DNA from: JAGVSR01 sp963778225
GTDB taxonomy: Bacteria > Pseudomonadota > Alphaproteobacteria > Rhizobiales > Hyphomicrobiaceae
Direction: 5' to 3'
Assembly (NCBI GenBank): GCA_963778225.1
Contig: CAVZTR010000010.1
Coordinates: 186,001 to 250,000, forward strand
DNA: 64,000 bases
Position numbers and translations under genes: made by a program. This document shows, one piece after another, positions 26,389 to 34,580 of this stretch; position 1 is the first letter of the stretch; each line of letters opens with the position of its first letter. The notes under the pieces are model-generated. The model worked only from the letters and a program-made list of their open reading frames with translations. It ran no database searches and was not told the DNA's origin.

Positions 26389-28066
26389 TCAGTTACCTGT
26401 GGGCAATTGAAGGTTAAATCCTTCCCGGCCCAATTGTTCGCGAAGCCACTGGAACTTCTGATACTTCGAAATCTCGATCGGACCATCGTATCCCATGCTC
26501 TGCAATTTGCGCGGCGGGTACTTCACGTACGTCATCATCAGCTCTTTGATGGCGGCCTCAATGGGAACCATCGTCCAGGTGCGTTCCGTGAAGTTGTTCA
26601 TGAACAGGTCGTAGCGCTCTTGCGGGTCGGCGAGAAGATCGAAGACCTGCGGGACAGTGGCGACATACTTCTCGCTTCCCTTCCAGCCCAAGTTTGAGTT
26701 GACCGCCAAGCCGCCGGTGGGCTGACCATTATCGCCGCGCAGGTTGAACACGGCTTTGAAATGGCCGACGCGTGCCGCGCCTGGTGAAAGTTCGTTTTCC
26801 GTGAAGTAGAACCAGTTTTTCCGTTGCGACTTCCCCGTGCCCAACAGAATAGGCGACATGTCGTAACTGTCGAAAATGATTGGCTGGCCCTCGCGATCCT
26901 TCTCTGGCAGCTTAACGCCAGCAACGGACGCGAACGTCGCCATGAGATCAAGGCCACCGACGACGTCGTGGCTCTTTGATGCTGGCTTAATTTTGCCCGG
27001 CCAAATCGCAAGGGCAGGTACACGATTGCCGCCCTCGCGGACGGTGCCCTTCGTGCCACGGAACGGCGTGTAGCCGGCATCCGGATAGACATCCTGCCAA
27101 GCGCCATTATCGGTCGTGTAGACGACGAGGGTGTTCTTATCCATCCCAAGCGCGCGGAGCTTGTCCATGATCCGCCCGATCCGGGTGTCGAGTTCCACCA
27201 CCGAGTCGGAATACTTCGATTTCGAGATCGATTTGTGCTCGAACTCCGGTGCCGGCATGTTCGGCTGATGCACCTTCATGAAGTTGACGTTGATGAAGAA
27301 CGGCTTGTCAGGAGCCTTTGCTGCGGTGTCGAGGAACTCCAGACGCCGCTTTTTCGACGTAGCCGTCAAAGAAGGGAATTCCAACGACGCCCTCTTTGCC
27401 GTCGATCACTGGCGTATCGACATACTGCCCATTGATCTTGAAATCTTCCTTTGCCGGCTCACCCGCTTTGCCAGACAGCGAACCTTTGGTCACCTTCTGG
27501 AACAGCGCACGAGTTTCTGCATCCATATCGGGAAACCACGTCGGATCGGCATAGGTGTAGGCATTGAGATGATAAAGACCAACGTACTTCATCTCGTCGT
27601 AGCCCTGCGCGTTGGGGAGCGCGTAGTCGGCCTCGCCAAGATGCCACTTGCCGGTGAAGTAGGTCTGATAGCCGCCGGTTTTCAACATCGAAGCGAGCGT
27701 CCATTCCGCCGCTGGCAATCCACCGCCTTGGCCCTGGAATGCGACAGTCGTCATGCCGCTCCGGTTTGGAATGCGTCCGGTCTGCATGGCTGCGCGGCCG
27801 GGCGTGCAACTCGGCTGGGCGTAGAAAGAATGGAAGGTCATGCCTTCGCTCGCCATTCGGTCAATGCTCGGCGTCGGCATCCCGCGACCTTCACCCCCGC
27901 CGTAGGGACCGAGATCGCCGTAGCCCGTGTCATCGGAAACAATGAACAGGATGTTCGGCTTGGTCGTCTGCGCCGATGCGGCCGGTATTCCCATCGGCAA
28001 AATTTGTACGGTCAAAGCCAGCGGCGCGAGCACACTTGCTTTCCAAGCTTTCCTAAGGATGGACAT
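26389..28066 (-). pseudogene. Exported arylsulfatase, single-base frameshift
   Basis: Sulfate ester hydrolase. Start ATG 28066 has GGGAGGT 3-4 nt upstream and is followed by a signal peptide (VLAPLALTVQILPMG region). The active-site motif C-x-P-x-R is QPSCTPGRAAMQTG, whose cysteine would become formylglycine; metal-binding residues are in ILFIVSDDTGYGDLG. The frame breaks at a run of five T (27350-27354). Four T would give GYVEKRRLEFLDTAAKAPD and a continuous 558-residue protein. Everything after the break is conserved, so an error in the run is likely. Confidence 0.88.
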
Positions 28067-28254
28067 TGGACCTCCCAAATTGTTGCGCTTCTTCACCTCA
28101 ACGGGATTGGCATAGTTGGCGGATCGAGCTGCGATCATCATCCATGTCAAAAAGAAGACGTTGCAAATGTCCGAAAATGCTTAATTCAAAGCTCGAACTT
28201 TGCATTACGGACTGTCGTGAATGCATTTTCTTTTGAATGAGTTCTGGCTCCCGA

Positions 28255-28674
28255 TCAGGATCCGATGACGTGCACCACGATCTCGCGCGTGTGCGGCTGC
28301 GTGCGATGTTCGAAAAGATAGATCCCTTGCCACGTGCCGAGCAGCATGCGTCCGCCGGAAACGGGAATAGAAAGCGACGTCTGCGTCAGCGCTGCTTTCA
28401 CGTGCGCGGGCATGTCGTCGGGGCCTTCGGTGGTGTGGACGAACAGCGGATCTCCTTCCGGGACGAGCCGCCGGAAGAAAGCCTGAAGGTCGCGCTGCAC
28501 GTCCGGATCGGCATTCTCCTGGATTACGAGCGAGGCCGAGGTGTGCCGGCAGTAGACCGTGACGAGCCCATCAAGAACGCGCGACGCTGCGAGCACCCGC
28601 GCCACCTCGGGGGTGATCTCGACGAGCCCCGTTCCGCGCGTCTTTACCGTCAGCGTATCCATGCTCTGCCGCAT
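28255..28674 (-). CDS. yjbQ: YjbQ family protein (secondary thiamine-phosphate synthase enzyme)
   Basis: 139 aa from ATG 28674, with GGGAGAC upstream; longer in-frame starts would overlap the divergent gene. Conserved blocks: VYCRHTSASLVIQENAD near residue 50, GPDDMPAHVKAALTQTSL and LGTWQGIYLFEHR, all characteristic of YjbQ (UPF0047). The fold is known and weak thiamine-phosphate synthase activity has been reported for the family; the cell role is not settled. Divergent from the GreA/B-like gene. Confidence 0.9.
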   Translation of the reverse strand: MRQSMDTLTVKTRGTGLVEITPEVARVLAASRVLDGLVTVYCRHTSASLVIQENADPDVQRDLQAFFRRLVPEGDPLFVHTTEGPDDMPAHVKAALTQTSLSIPVSGGRMLLGTWQGIYLFEHRTQPHTREIVVHVIGS

Positions 28675-28711
28675 GCTGTCTCCCAGGCGTCGATTGGGAT
28701 AGAGTTCTCCC

Positions 28712-29176
28712 ATGAGCCGAGCGTTCGTAAAAGAAGACACAGGCGAGGGGCTGGAAGATCTGCCGGATCGGCCGGTCTCCGAGCACCGCAACCTCGTGAC
28801 CGCAACCGGTCTGGCCGCGATTGAAGCGGAGGTCGAACGCCTCAACGTGGCCTACGCGGAGGCGCAAACGTCGGCCGACCGGGCGGCGTTGCAAAAGATT
28901 GCGCGCGATCTGCGCTACTGGTCGCAGCGCCAGCAGTCGGCCGAGGTCATGCCCGAGCCCACCGGCACCGACACCGTGCAGTTCGGCTCCACCGTCACGC
29001 TCCTGAGAAGCGACGGCCGCCGCGTCACCTATCGCATTGTCGGCGAAGACGAAGCCGATCCCGCGCGCGGCACTGTCTCCTACGTCTCGCCGCTCGCCCG
29101 TGCGCTCATCGGCAAAGCGCAAGGCGATAGCGTCAGGATGGGCGCCACGGACGCCGAAATAGAACGGATCGGCTAG
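28712..29176 (+). CDS. GreA/GreB family transcription elongation factor
   Basis: 154 aa. N-terminal coiled-coil region (ATGLAAIEAEVERLNVAYAE ... ADRAALQKIARDL, about residues 30-75) and C-terminal FKBP-like domain with TVQFGSTVTLLRSDG, YRIVGEDEADP, and ALIGKAQGDSVRM. Such factors stimulate transcript cleavage in backtracked RNA polymerase. The acidic residues at the coiled-coil tip cannot be assigned safely by eye, so it may be a paralogue with altered activity rather than the main GreA. Confidence 0.86.
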   Translation: MSRAFVKEDTGEGLEDLPDRPVSEHRNLVTATGLAAIEAEVERLNVAYAEAQTSADRAALQKIARDLRYWSQRQQSAEVMPEPTGTDTVQFGSTVTLLRSDGRRVTYRIVGEDEADPARGTVSYVSPLARALIGKAQGDSVRMGATDAEIERIG

Positions 29177-29295
29177 CCCTTACCTCGACTTTGGCCGACT
29201 AGCTGACCGTCAGATCCCGCGTTAGTCTCAGGCACGACAACAAGGGGGGCGGACCATGCATCCGCCTGCGGGGGCCGCGCGATGAGACACAGCAC

Positions 29296-29898
29296 ATGAA
29301 GATCGTGCGTCCGGAACTGCCGGCCGGCTGGCAGGCAGCCCTCGCGGCCGAGGCCATTGCCGTGCTCGATGTGCGGCGCGCGCGATCACACTGGCTGGAG
29401 GCGGTGTCGCAATCGCCCGACGACGCGCACCTGCTTGCGGGCTACGCCACGTTCCTCACGGACCAGGGCCAGGATGCCGCCGATGCCGAACAGCTCTACC
29501 GGCTCGCGCTGCGCCACAGACCGTCGGACAGTGCGATCGCCGCGAACTTCGCACGGCACCTGTTGTCTGAGGGCAGCAGCCCCGAGGGGCAGCAGCAGCT
29601 CGCGGCGGCGTTGTCGCTTATCCTCGCCGAAAGTGCGCCCGCGCCTGAAGTTCTCGCTGAACTGATGTTCTATCTGCTGGCGCACGACCGATCACGCGGC
29701 GCAGTTGCGCTGAGCAACCTGAAGCGGCTGATCAAGTTGGGGGCCCGATCCCCTGGCTGGAATTTCGAGCCGACCATCCACCGCGCGCAGGACGAACATC
29801 ATCCCGAACTGGCGCTCCTGCGCGACATCGCCAAGGTTCTTGCACACGGCGCCGATCCGACAGTGCTCGAGGCCCACGTGGCGTGGCGGCAAGCGTAA
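29296..29898 (+). CDS. Tetratricopeptide-like protein
   Basis: 200 aa, no signal peptide. Helical repeats with TPR spacing: SHWLEAVSQSPDDAHLLAGY, then DAEQLYRLALRHRPSDSAIA near residue 65, and ALSLILAESAPAPEVLAEL. Probably a soluble scaffold. No partner can be inferred; upstream is the GreA/B-like gene (about 120 nt), downstream convergent efp. Confidence 0.75.
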   Translation: MKIVRPELPAGWQAALAAEAIAVLDVRRARSHWLEAVSQSPDDAHLLAGYATFLTDQGQDAADAEQLYRLALRHRPSDSAIAANFARHLLSEGSSPEGQQQLAAALSLILAESAPAPEVLAELMFYLLAHDRSRGAVALSNLKRLIKLGARSPGWNFEPTIHRAQDEHHPELALLRDIAKVLAHGADPTVLEAHVAWRQA

Positions 29899-29904
29899 AA
29901 GAAA

Positions 29905-29932
29905 AGCGCCGGACACGAGCGTGCCCGGCGCT
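29905..29932. terminator. Bidirectional terminator between TPR gene and efp
   Basis: Stem AGCGCCGG/CCGGCGCT (29905-29912, 29925-29932) between convergent genes, with an A-run on the left so that the minus strand ends in TTTTCTTTTA. Likely stops efp transcription. Confidence 0.75.
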
Positions 29933-29960
29933 ATTCGATGCCTGTGGCTTCTGAGACGGA

Positions 29961-30530
29961 TCAGTCCTTCGCGCGCTCGACGTAAGACCCGTCCGCCGTC
30001 ATCACGACGACGCGCGTGCCGGCGCCGATGTGCGAGGGGACCATGACGCGAGCGCCGTTCGAAAGCTTGGCCGTTTTATACGATGACGAGGCCGTCTGAC
30101 CCTTCACCACCGGTTCGGCTTCGGTGATCTCGAGCGTGACGCGCTGCGGCAGCTCGATAGAAATCGGATTGCCCTCGTGCAGCGAGACGGAACAGGTCAT
30201 GCCCTCTTGCAGCCACTGCGCCTGATCACCGAGCACCTCCTTGGATACCGTGATCTGGTCGAAGTTTTCGGGCTGCATGAAGTTGTAGCCCATCTCATCT
30301 TCATAGAGGTAGTTGTAGTCCTTCTCGTCGAGGTAGGCGCGCTCGACCTGATCGGTGGTGCGGTAGCGCTCGACGATTTTGACGCCATCGGCAATGCGGC
30401 GCATTTCTAGATGCGTCACGGGGGTGCCCTTGCCGGGATGGATGTTTTCGGCGTGCATCACGACGGCAAGCCTGCCGTCCAGATCGAGCACGTTGCCCTT
30501 GCGCACCGAGCTTGCGATAACCTTGGCCAC
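29961..30530 (-). CDS. efp: Translation elongation factor P
   Basis: 189 aa, three-domain EF-P. It relieves ribosome stalling at polyproline. The modification loop is HPGKGTP with Lys34 at the tip, the residue beta-lysylated by EpmA in E. coli. Other segments: NYLYEDEMGYNFMQ and TLEITEAEPVVKGQTAS. It is divergent from the epmA gene 184 nt away, as expected for a Lys-type EF-P system. Confidence 0.97.
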   Translation of the reverse strand: MAKVIASSVRKGNVLDLDGRLAVVMHAENIHPGKGTPVTHLEMRRIADGVKIVERYRTTDQVERAYLDEKDYNYLYEDEMGYNFMQPENFDQITVSKEVLGDQAQWLQEGMTCSVSLHEGNPISIELPQRVTLEITEAEPVVKGQTASSSYKTAKLSNGARVMVPSHIGAGTRVVVMTADGSYVERAKD

Positions 30531-30714
30531 GAGTGGTCTCCATGGATGCCGCCACGTCTAACGCGCTCGGCGAGCGCGCGATGCCAAGCCTGAGACGGCA
30601 CAGTGGCGGGCGGGGATTTGAGCGCCTCTCATACTCTATTCGCGTGAAAAAGGCCAAGTGCGCCCGTTCGGCCCCGATCACAACCGACCCCAGTTCGCGG
30701 AAGCCCCGGAAAAG

Positions 30715-31752
30715 ATGACGAGAATTTCCCCTTGGTGGACCCCGGACCGGCATCAGGACCGCCGCCCGTTCCTGATCGCACGCGGCCGGATCAAGGCAGC
30801 GATCCGCGCCTGGTTCGAGAGCGAAGGCTTCACCGAAGTGGAGCCGGGATGCCTCCAGGTCTCCCCCGGCAACGAGGCACACCTGCATGCGCTCGCCACT
30901 GAAATCATCGGTCCGGATCTGTCACGCACTCGCCGCTACCTCCACACCTCGCCCGAATTCGCCATGAAGAAGCTGCTGGCGGCAGGCGAGACGAAGATTT
31001 TTGCCTTCACGCCCTGCTTCCGCAATCGCGAGCATGGACCGCTGCATGCGACGGAGTTCACGATGCTGGAATGGTATCGCGCCGGTGCGCCCTATGAGCA
31101 GGTGATGGACGACGCGGCCCACCTGTTGCGCCTCGCGTGTGAAACCACCGGTCAGCGCTTGATCTCATGGCGCGGCGCCGTCGCAGTCCCGAAGGGCGCC
31201 GCCGACCGGCTGACCGTCGCGGAAGCCTTCTCCCGCTTTGCCGGCATCGATCTGCTTGAGACATTGCCCGGGGGCACGCCCGACCGTGACGCGCTCGCGG
31301 AGCAGGTGCGGGCTCAAGGCATCACGGTGCGCGACGACGATAGCTGGTCGGATCTCTACGCGCGCGTGCTGGCCGCTGTGATCGAACCCAAGCTCGGCCT
31401 TGGCCAGCCGCAAATGCTGATCGAATATCCGACCGTCGAGGCGGCCCTTGCCCGCCCGTCTCCACGCGACCCGCGTATTGCGGAAAGATTTGAGCTTTAC
31501 TGCTGCGGTGTCGAACTCGCCAACGGCTTCGGCGAACTCACCGACCCTGACCTCCAGCGCGCCAACCTCGAAACGCAGATGGCGCTGAAGCAAAAGATCT
31601 ACGGCGAGCGCTATCCCATCGATGAGGAGTTTCTCGAAAGCCTTGCCTCCATGCCGCCCGCGTCCGGCTGTGCGCTGGGCTTCGATCGCCTCGTGATGCT
31701 GGCGGCCGGGGCAACCCACATCGAGCAGGTCCTCTGGACGCCCCAGGTATAA
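30715..31752 (+). CDS. epmA: EF-P lysine aminoacylase EpmA (GenX/PoxA)
   Basis: 345 aa from ATG 30715. Class II lysyl-tRNA synthetase catalytic core without the anticodon-binding domain, which is the size of EpmA. Motifs: GFTEVEPGCLQVSPG, HTSPEFAMKKLLAAG (motif 1-2 region), CFRNREHGPLHATEFTMLEW (motif 2) and SGCALGFDRLVML (motif 3). It attaches lysine or beta-lysine to EF-P. The lysine 2,3-aminomutase EpmB, often adjacent, is not in the window. Confidence 0.95.
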   Translation: MTRISPWWTPDRHQDRRPFLIARGRIKAAIRAWFESEGFTEVEPGCLQVSPGNEAHLHALATEIIGPDLSRTRRYLHTSPEFAMKKLLAAGETKIFAFTPCFRNREHGPLHATEFTMLEWYRAGAPYEQVMDDAAHLLRLACETTGQRLISWRGAVAVPKGAADRLTVAEAFSRFAGIDLLETLPGGTPDRDALAEQVRAQGITVRDDDSWSDLYARVLAAVIEPKLGLGQPQMLIEYPTVEAALARPSPRDPRIAERFELYCCGVELANGFGELTDPDLQRANLETQMALKQKIYGERYPIDEEFLESLASMPPASGCALGFDRLVMLAAGATHIEQVLWTPQV

Positions 31753-31872
31753 AGGCGCCGATTTGAAGGCCGCCGGAATGACGAAAGCGTAACGCCCCCT
31801 TCAGTTTGCGTTCATCGAGACAGGCGTAAATTCGAACGATGGAGCCAATCAAGGCTCCGGGAGTTCTGTGTC

Positions 31873-31971
31873 ATGGGCGAGTTTTTTCGTTCGGGCGCGA
31901 TCCTGCTGATGGGCCTCATCGTGATCGGCGCCGGCATCTTCGTCGTCTTCCACAACGTCGCGCTCGGCTGA
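31873..31971 (+). CDS. Small single-pass membrane protein (32 aa)
   Basis: 32 aa: short polar start MGEFFRSG, then one hydrophobic helix (AILLMGLIVIGAGIFVVF) and HNVALG. CGGGAG lies 9 nt upstream of the ATG. Located between epmA and ycjX on the same strand with its own space. No family recognised; small bitopic membrane proteins often act as regulators of larger membrane complexes, but that is only a possibility. Confidence 0.55.
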   Translation: MGEFFRSGAILLMGLIVIGAGIFVVFHNVALG

Positions 31972-32065
31972 AGCCGACGTCGCATCATCTGCGCACGGTC
32001 ATCGCTGCACACGACCTTGCGGCTGGCCCGGCGAGGGCCTAGGTAAGGGAACCGGAGACGTTCCC

Positions 32066-33529
32066 TTGAACCGCCCCACCTACGAGCTGCCGAGCCGATC
32101 TTCCTTGCGATCCGCCGGCGCCACCCTCAGAGATGCGTTCACGCCCACCGTCCGCCTCGGCGTAACGGGTCTGTCGCGCGCCGGCAAAACCGTGTTCATC
32201 ACCGCTCTGGTGCGCAACCTGATGATCGGCGGACGGCTGCCGTTCTTCGCGCCCGAAGCCGAAGGCCGCCTGCGCGATTGCATCCTCGAGCCACAACCGG
32301 ACGACGCGGTGCCGCGCTTCGACTATGAAGCCCATCTCGGGGCGCTGGCTCGCGATCCCGCCGAGTGGCCCGACAGTACGCGGCGCATCTCCGAACTGCG
32401 TCTTTCGCTCGCGTTCCGGCCCGGCGACATCATCCGCCGCACGTTGGGTCTCGACCGCCTGCACGTGGATATCGTCGACTATCCAGGCGAATGGCTGATC
32501 GATCTGGCGCTGCTGGATCAGAGCTACACGTCATGGTGCGAGGATGCATTGCGAAAAGCCCGCGCGCCGCAACGCTCGAAATTCTCCGACGCCTGGCGCA
32601 ACTTCGCCTTGAGGGCGTGGTCGATCGCCGATGCCGAGCAGGCGGCGATCGAAGGGGCGAAACTGTTCACCGACTATCTCGCCGCCGCCAAAACCTCCGA
32701 GCACGGCGTTGGTGCGCTCACACCCGGCCGTTTCCTGATGCCGGGCGATCTCTCCGGTTCGCCGCTGCTGACGTTCTTCCCGCTCGATCTGGCGGCCACG
32801 CCGGATGCCGCGAACTCCGCGCTCGCCCGCCTGCTCGAGCGCCGCTTCGAAAGCTACAAGCGCGAAGTGGTGAAACCGTTCTTCCGCAATCATTTCCTGA
32901 AGCTCGACCGGCAGGTGGTTCTCGTCGATGTTCTGGGGGCGCTGTCGCGCGGTCCGGAGAGTGTTGCCGATCTGGAAGACGCGCTGACGAGTGTGCTGTC
33001 GGCGTTTCGGCCGGGTTCGAACACCTGGTTGTCGAGCCTCTACACGCGCCGCATCGATCGCGTGCTGTTCGCCGCCACCAAGGCCGATCATGTGAGCCGC
33101 ACCAGTCACGACCGGCTGGAAGCGATCCTGATGGCCCTGACGCAACGAGCCGCCAAGCGCGTCACGACCGCCGGGGGCGACGTTCGCGTGATGGCGATTT
33201 CGGCTCTGCGCGCGACCCGCGAAGCTGAAGTGAAGCAGGGAGCCGAAACGCTGCCGTGTATCGCCGGCATTCCGATGCCGGGCGAAGTCGTGGCGGGCAA
33301 GACCTTCGACGGCAAGCGCGAGGCCGTGATCTTTCCGGGCGACCTTCCGGACGATCCGCAGGAAGCGCTTGCCCACCCAGGGCGTGAACTTTCAGGCGCT
33401 GCCGCAACGTTCGTACGCTTCCGGCCGCCGCGACTGGCCTCACCCATCGGCTCCAGCGAGCCGGCGCCCACGCCGCATATCCGTCTCGATCGGGCGCTCG
33501 ACTATCTCATCGGGGATTGGCTGCCATGA
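32066..33529 (+). CDS. YcjX-family P-loop GTPase-like protein
   Basis: 487 aa from a TTG start (GGAACCGGAGA upstream); no nearer ATG gives the N-terminal region. Walker A GLSRAGKTVFITALVRNL near residue 40, DYPGEWLIDLALLD (switch-like DxxG) near 145, and FAATKADHVSR (N/TKxD type) near 340. YcjX is linked to envelope stress in enterics, function unknown. Overlaps the next gene ATGA-fashion, the conserved ycjX-ycjF pair. Confidence 0.88.
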   Translation: MNRPTYELPSRSSLRSAGATLRDAFTPTVRLGVTGLSRAGKTVFITALVRNLMIGGRLPFFAPEAEGRLRDCILEPQPDDAVPRFDYEAHLGALARDPAEWPDSTRRISELRLSLAFRPGDIIRRTLGLDRLHVDIVDYPGEWLIDLALLDQSYTSWCEDALRKARAPQRSKFSDAWRNFALRAWSIADAEQAAIEGAKLFTDYLAAAKTSEHGVGALTPGRFLMPGDLSGSPLLTFFPLDLAATPDAANSALARLLERRFESYKREVVKPFFRNHFLKLDRQVVLVDVLGALSRGPESVADLEDALTSVLSAFRPGSNTWLSSLYTRRIDRVLFAATKADHVSRTSHDRLEAILMALTQRAAKRVTTAGGDVRVMAISALRATREAEVKQGAETLPCIAGIPMPGEVVAGKTFDGKREAVIFPGDLPDDPQEALAHPGRELSGAAATFVRFRPPRLASPIGSSEPAPTPHIRLDRALDYLIGDWLP

Positions 33530-34569
33530 CGAATGCCGAGACGCCGAAGTCGCCTCCGCGCGGCCCCCAGGTTTTCGAGGTGACGGAAGCGACCATCGAG
33601 GCCAAGGCCTCCAGCCGCGCCGACGCGAAGGACCGCGTGCTACCCGGTGAAATCCGCGTGCGCCCAACCCCGGAAGAGTGGAACGCCGGCATCCGCTGGG
33701 GAGCAATCCTGGTCTCGGCCCTGGCTGGTCTGGCCGGGCTTGCGGCTGGGCTCGCCTTCGGTCGCTTCGTCTCCGCGGCCTTCGAACGTCAGGACTGGGT
33801 CGGATGGCTGGCGTTCGGTCTCGGCATGCTGGCGCTTGTGGCTTCGGTCGTTCTCGTCCTGCGCGAGATCGTGGGCTTGATGCGGCTCGGCCGGCTGCAC
33901 GCGCTGAACGAGGCCGTTGCGACGGCCCTTGCGCGCAAGGATGTGAGGGCGGAACGCAACGCGGTGGCCGCCCTGCAGCGGCTTCTCGCGCACCGTGCCG
34001 ATTGCCGTTGGGGCCTCGCGCGTCTCGCCGAACATGCCGGCGACGGTCGCGATCCCGGTGATCTCTTGCGCCTCGCCGATCGTGAGGTGATGGCGCCCCT
34101 CGATGGACAGGCCCGCCGCCAGATTTTGAAATCTGCAAAGCGCGTCGCGACGGTCACGGCCATTTCGCCGATGGCTTGGATTGCCATGCTGTTCGTCGCG
34201 ATTGAGAACTTGCGCATGCTGCGGACGCTGGCCACGCTCTATGGCGGCCGGCCTGGATTTACGGGCACTATGAAGCTGGCGCGTCTCGTCTTGGGCCATA
34301 TCGTGGCGACCGGCGGAGTCGCGATGACCGACGATCTGCTGGGGCAGTTCCTGGGCCAGGATCTGTTGCGCCGATTGAGCCGCCGTCTCGGCGAGGGTGC
34401 ATTCAATGGCGCCCTGACAGCCCGCATCGGCGTGGCCGCGCTGACGGTGACGCGGCCGCTGCCGTTCCTGGATGCGCCCGAAATTCGCGTGCGCGATCTG
34501 GTGCCGGAAATCTTCCGCCGCATCAAGGCTGCGGAGGAACCAGGGGCCACGAACCGTCAAGCATTTTGA
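33526..34569 (+). CDS. YcjF/TIGR01620 family membrane protein
   Basis: 347 aa from ATG 33526, which overlaps the ycjX stop; an in-frame TTG lies 9 nt before. Two hydrophobic segments near residues 60-85 and 95-115 (ILVSALAGLAGLAAGLAFG, WLAFGLGMLALVASVVLVL), then a DUF697-like C-terminal part (SPMAWIAMLFVAIENLRMLR, GRPGFTGTMKLARLVLGH). Function unknown; coupled with YcjX. Converges with opgH, stops 11 nt apart. Confidence 0.88.
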   Translation: MTNAETPKSPPRGPQVFEVTEATIEAKASSRADAKDRVLPGEIRVRPTPEEWNAGIRWGAILVSALAGLAGLAAGLAFGRFVSAAFERQDWVGWLAFGLGMLALVASVVLVLREIVGLMRLGRLHALNEAVATALARKDVRAERNAVAALQRLLAHRADCRWGLARLAEHAGDGRDPGDLLRLADREVMAPLDGQARRQILKSAKRVATVTAISPMAWIAMLFVAIENLRMLRTLATLYGGRPGFTGTMKLARLVLGHIVATGGVAMTDDLLGQFLGQDLLRRLSRRLGEGAFNGALTARIGVAALTVTRPLPFLDAPEIRVRDLVPEIFRRIKAAEEPGATNRQAF

Positions 34570-34580
34570 AGTCGATGCGA

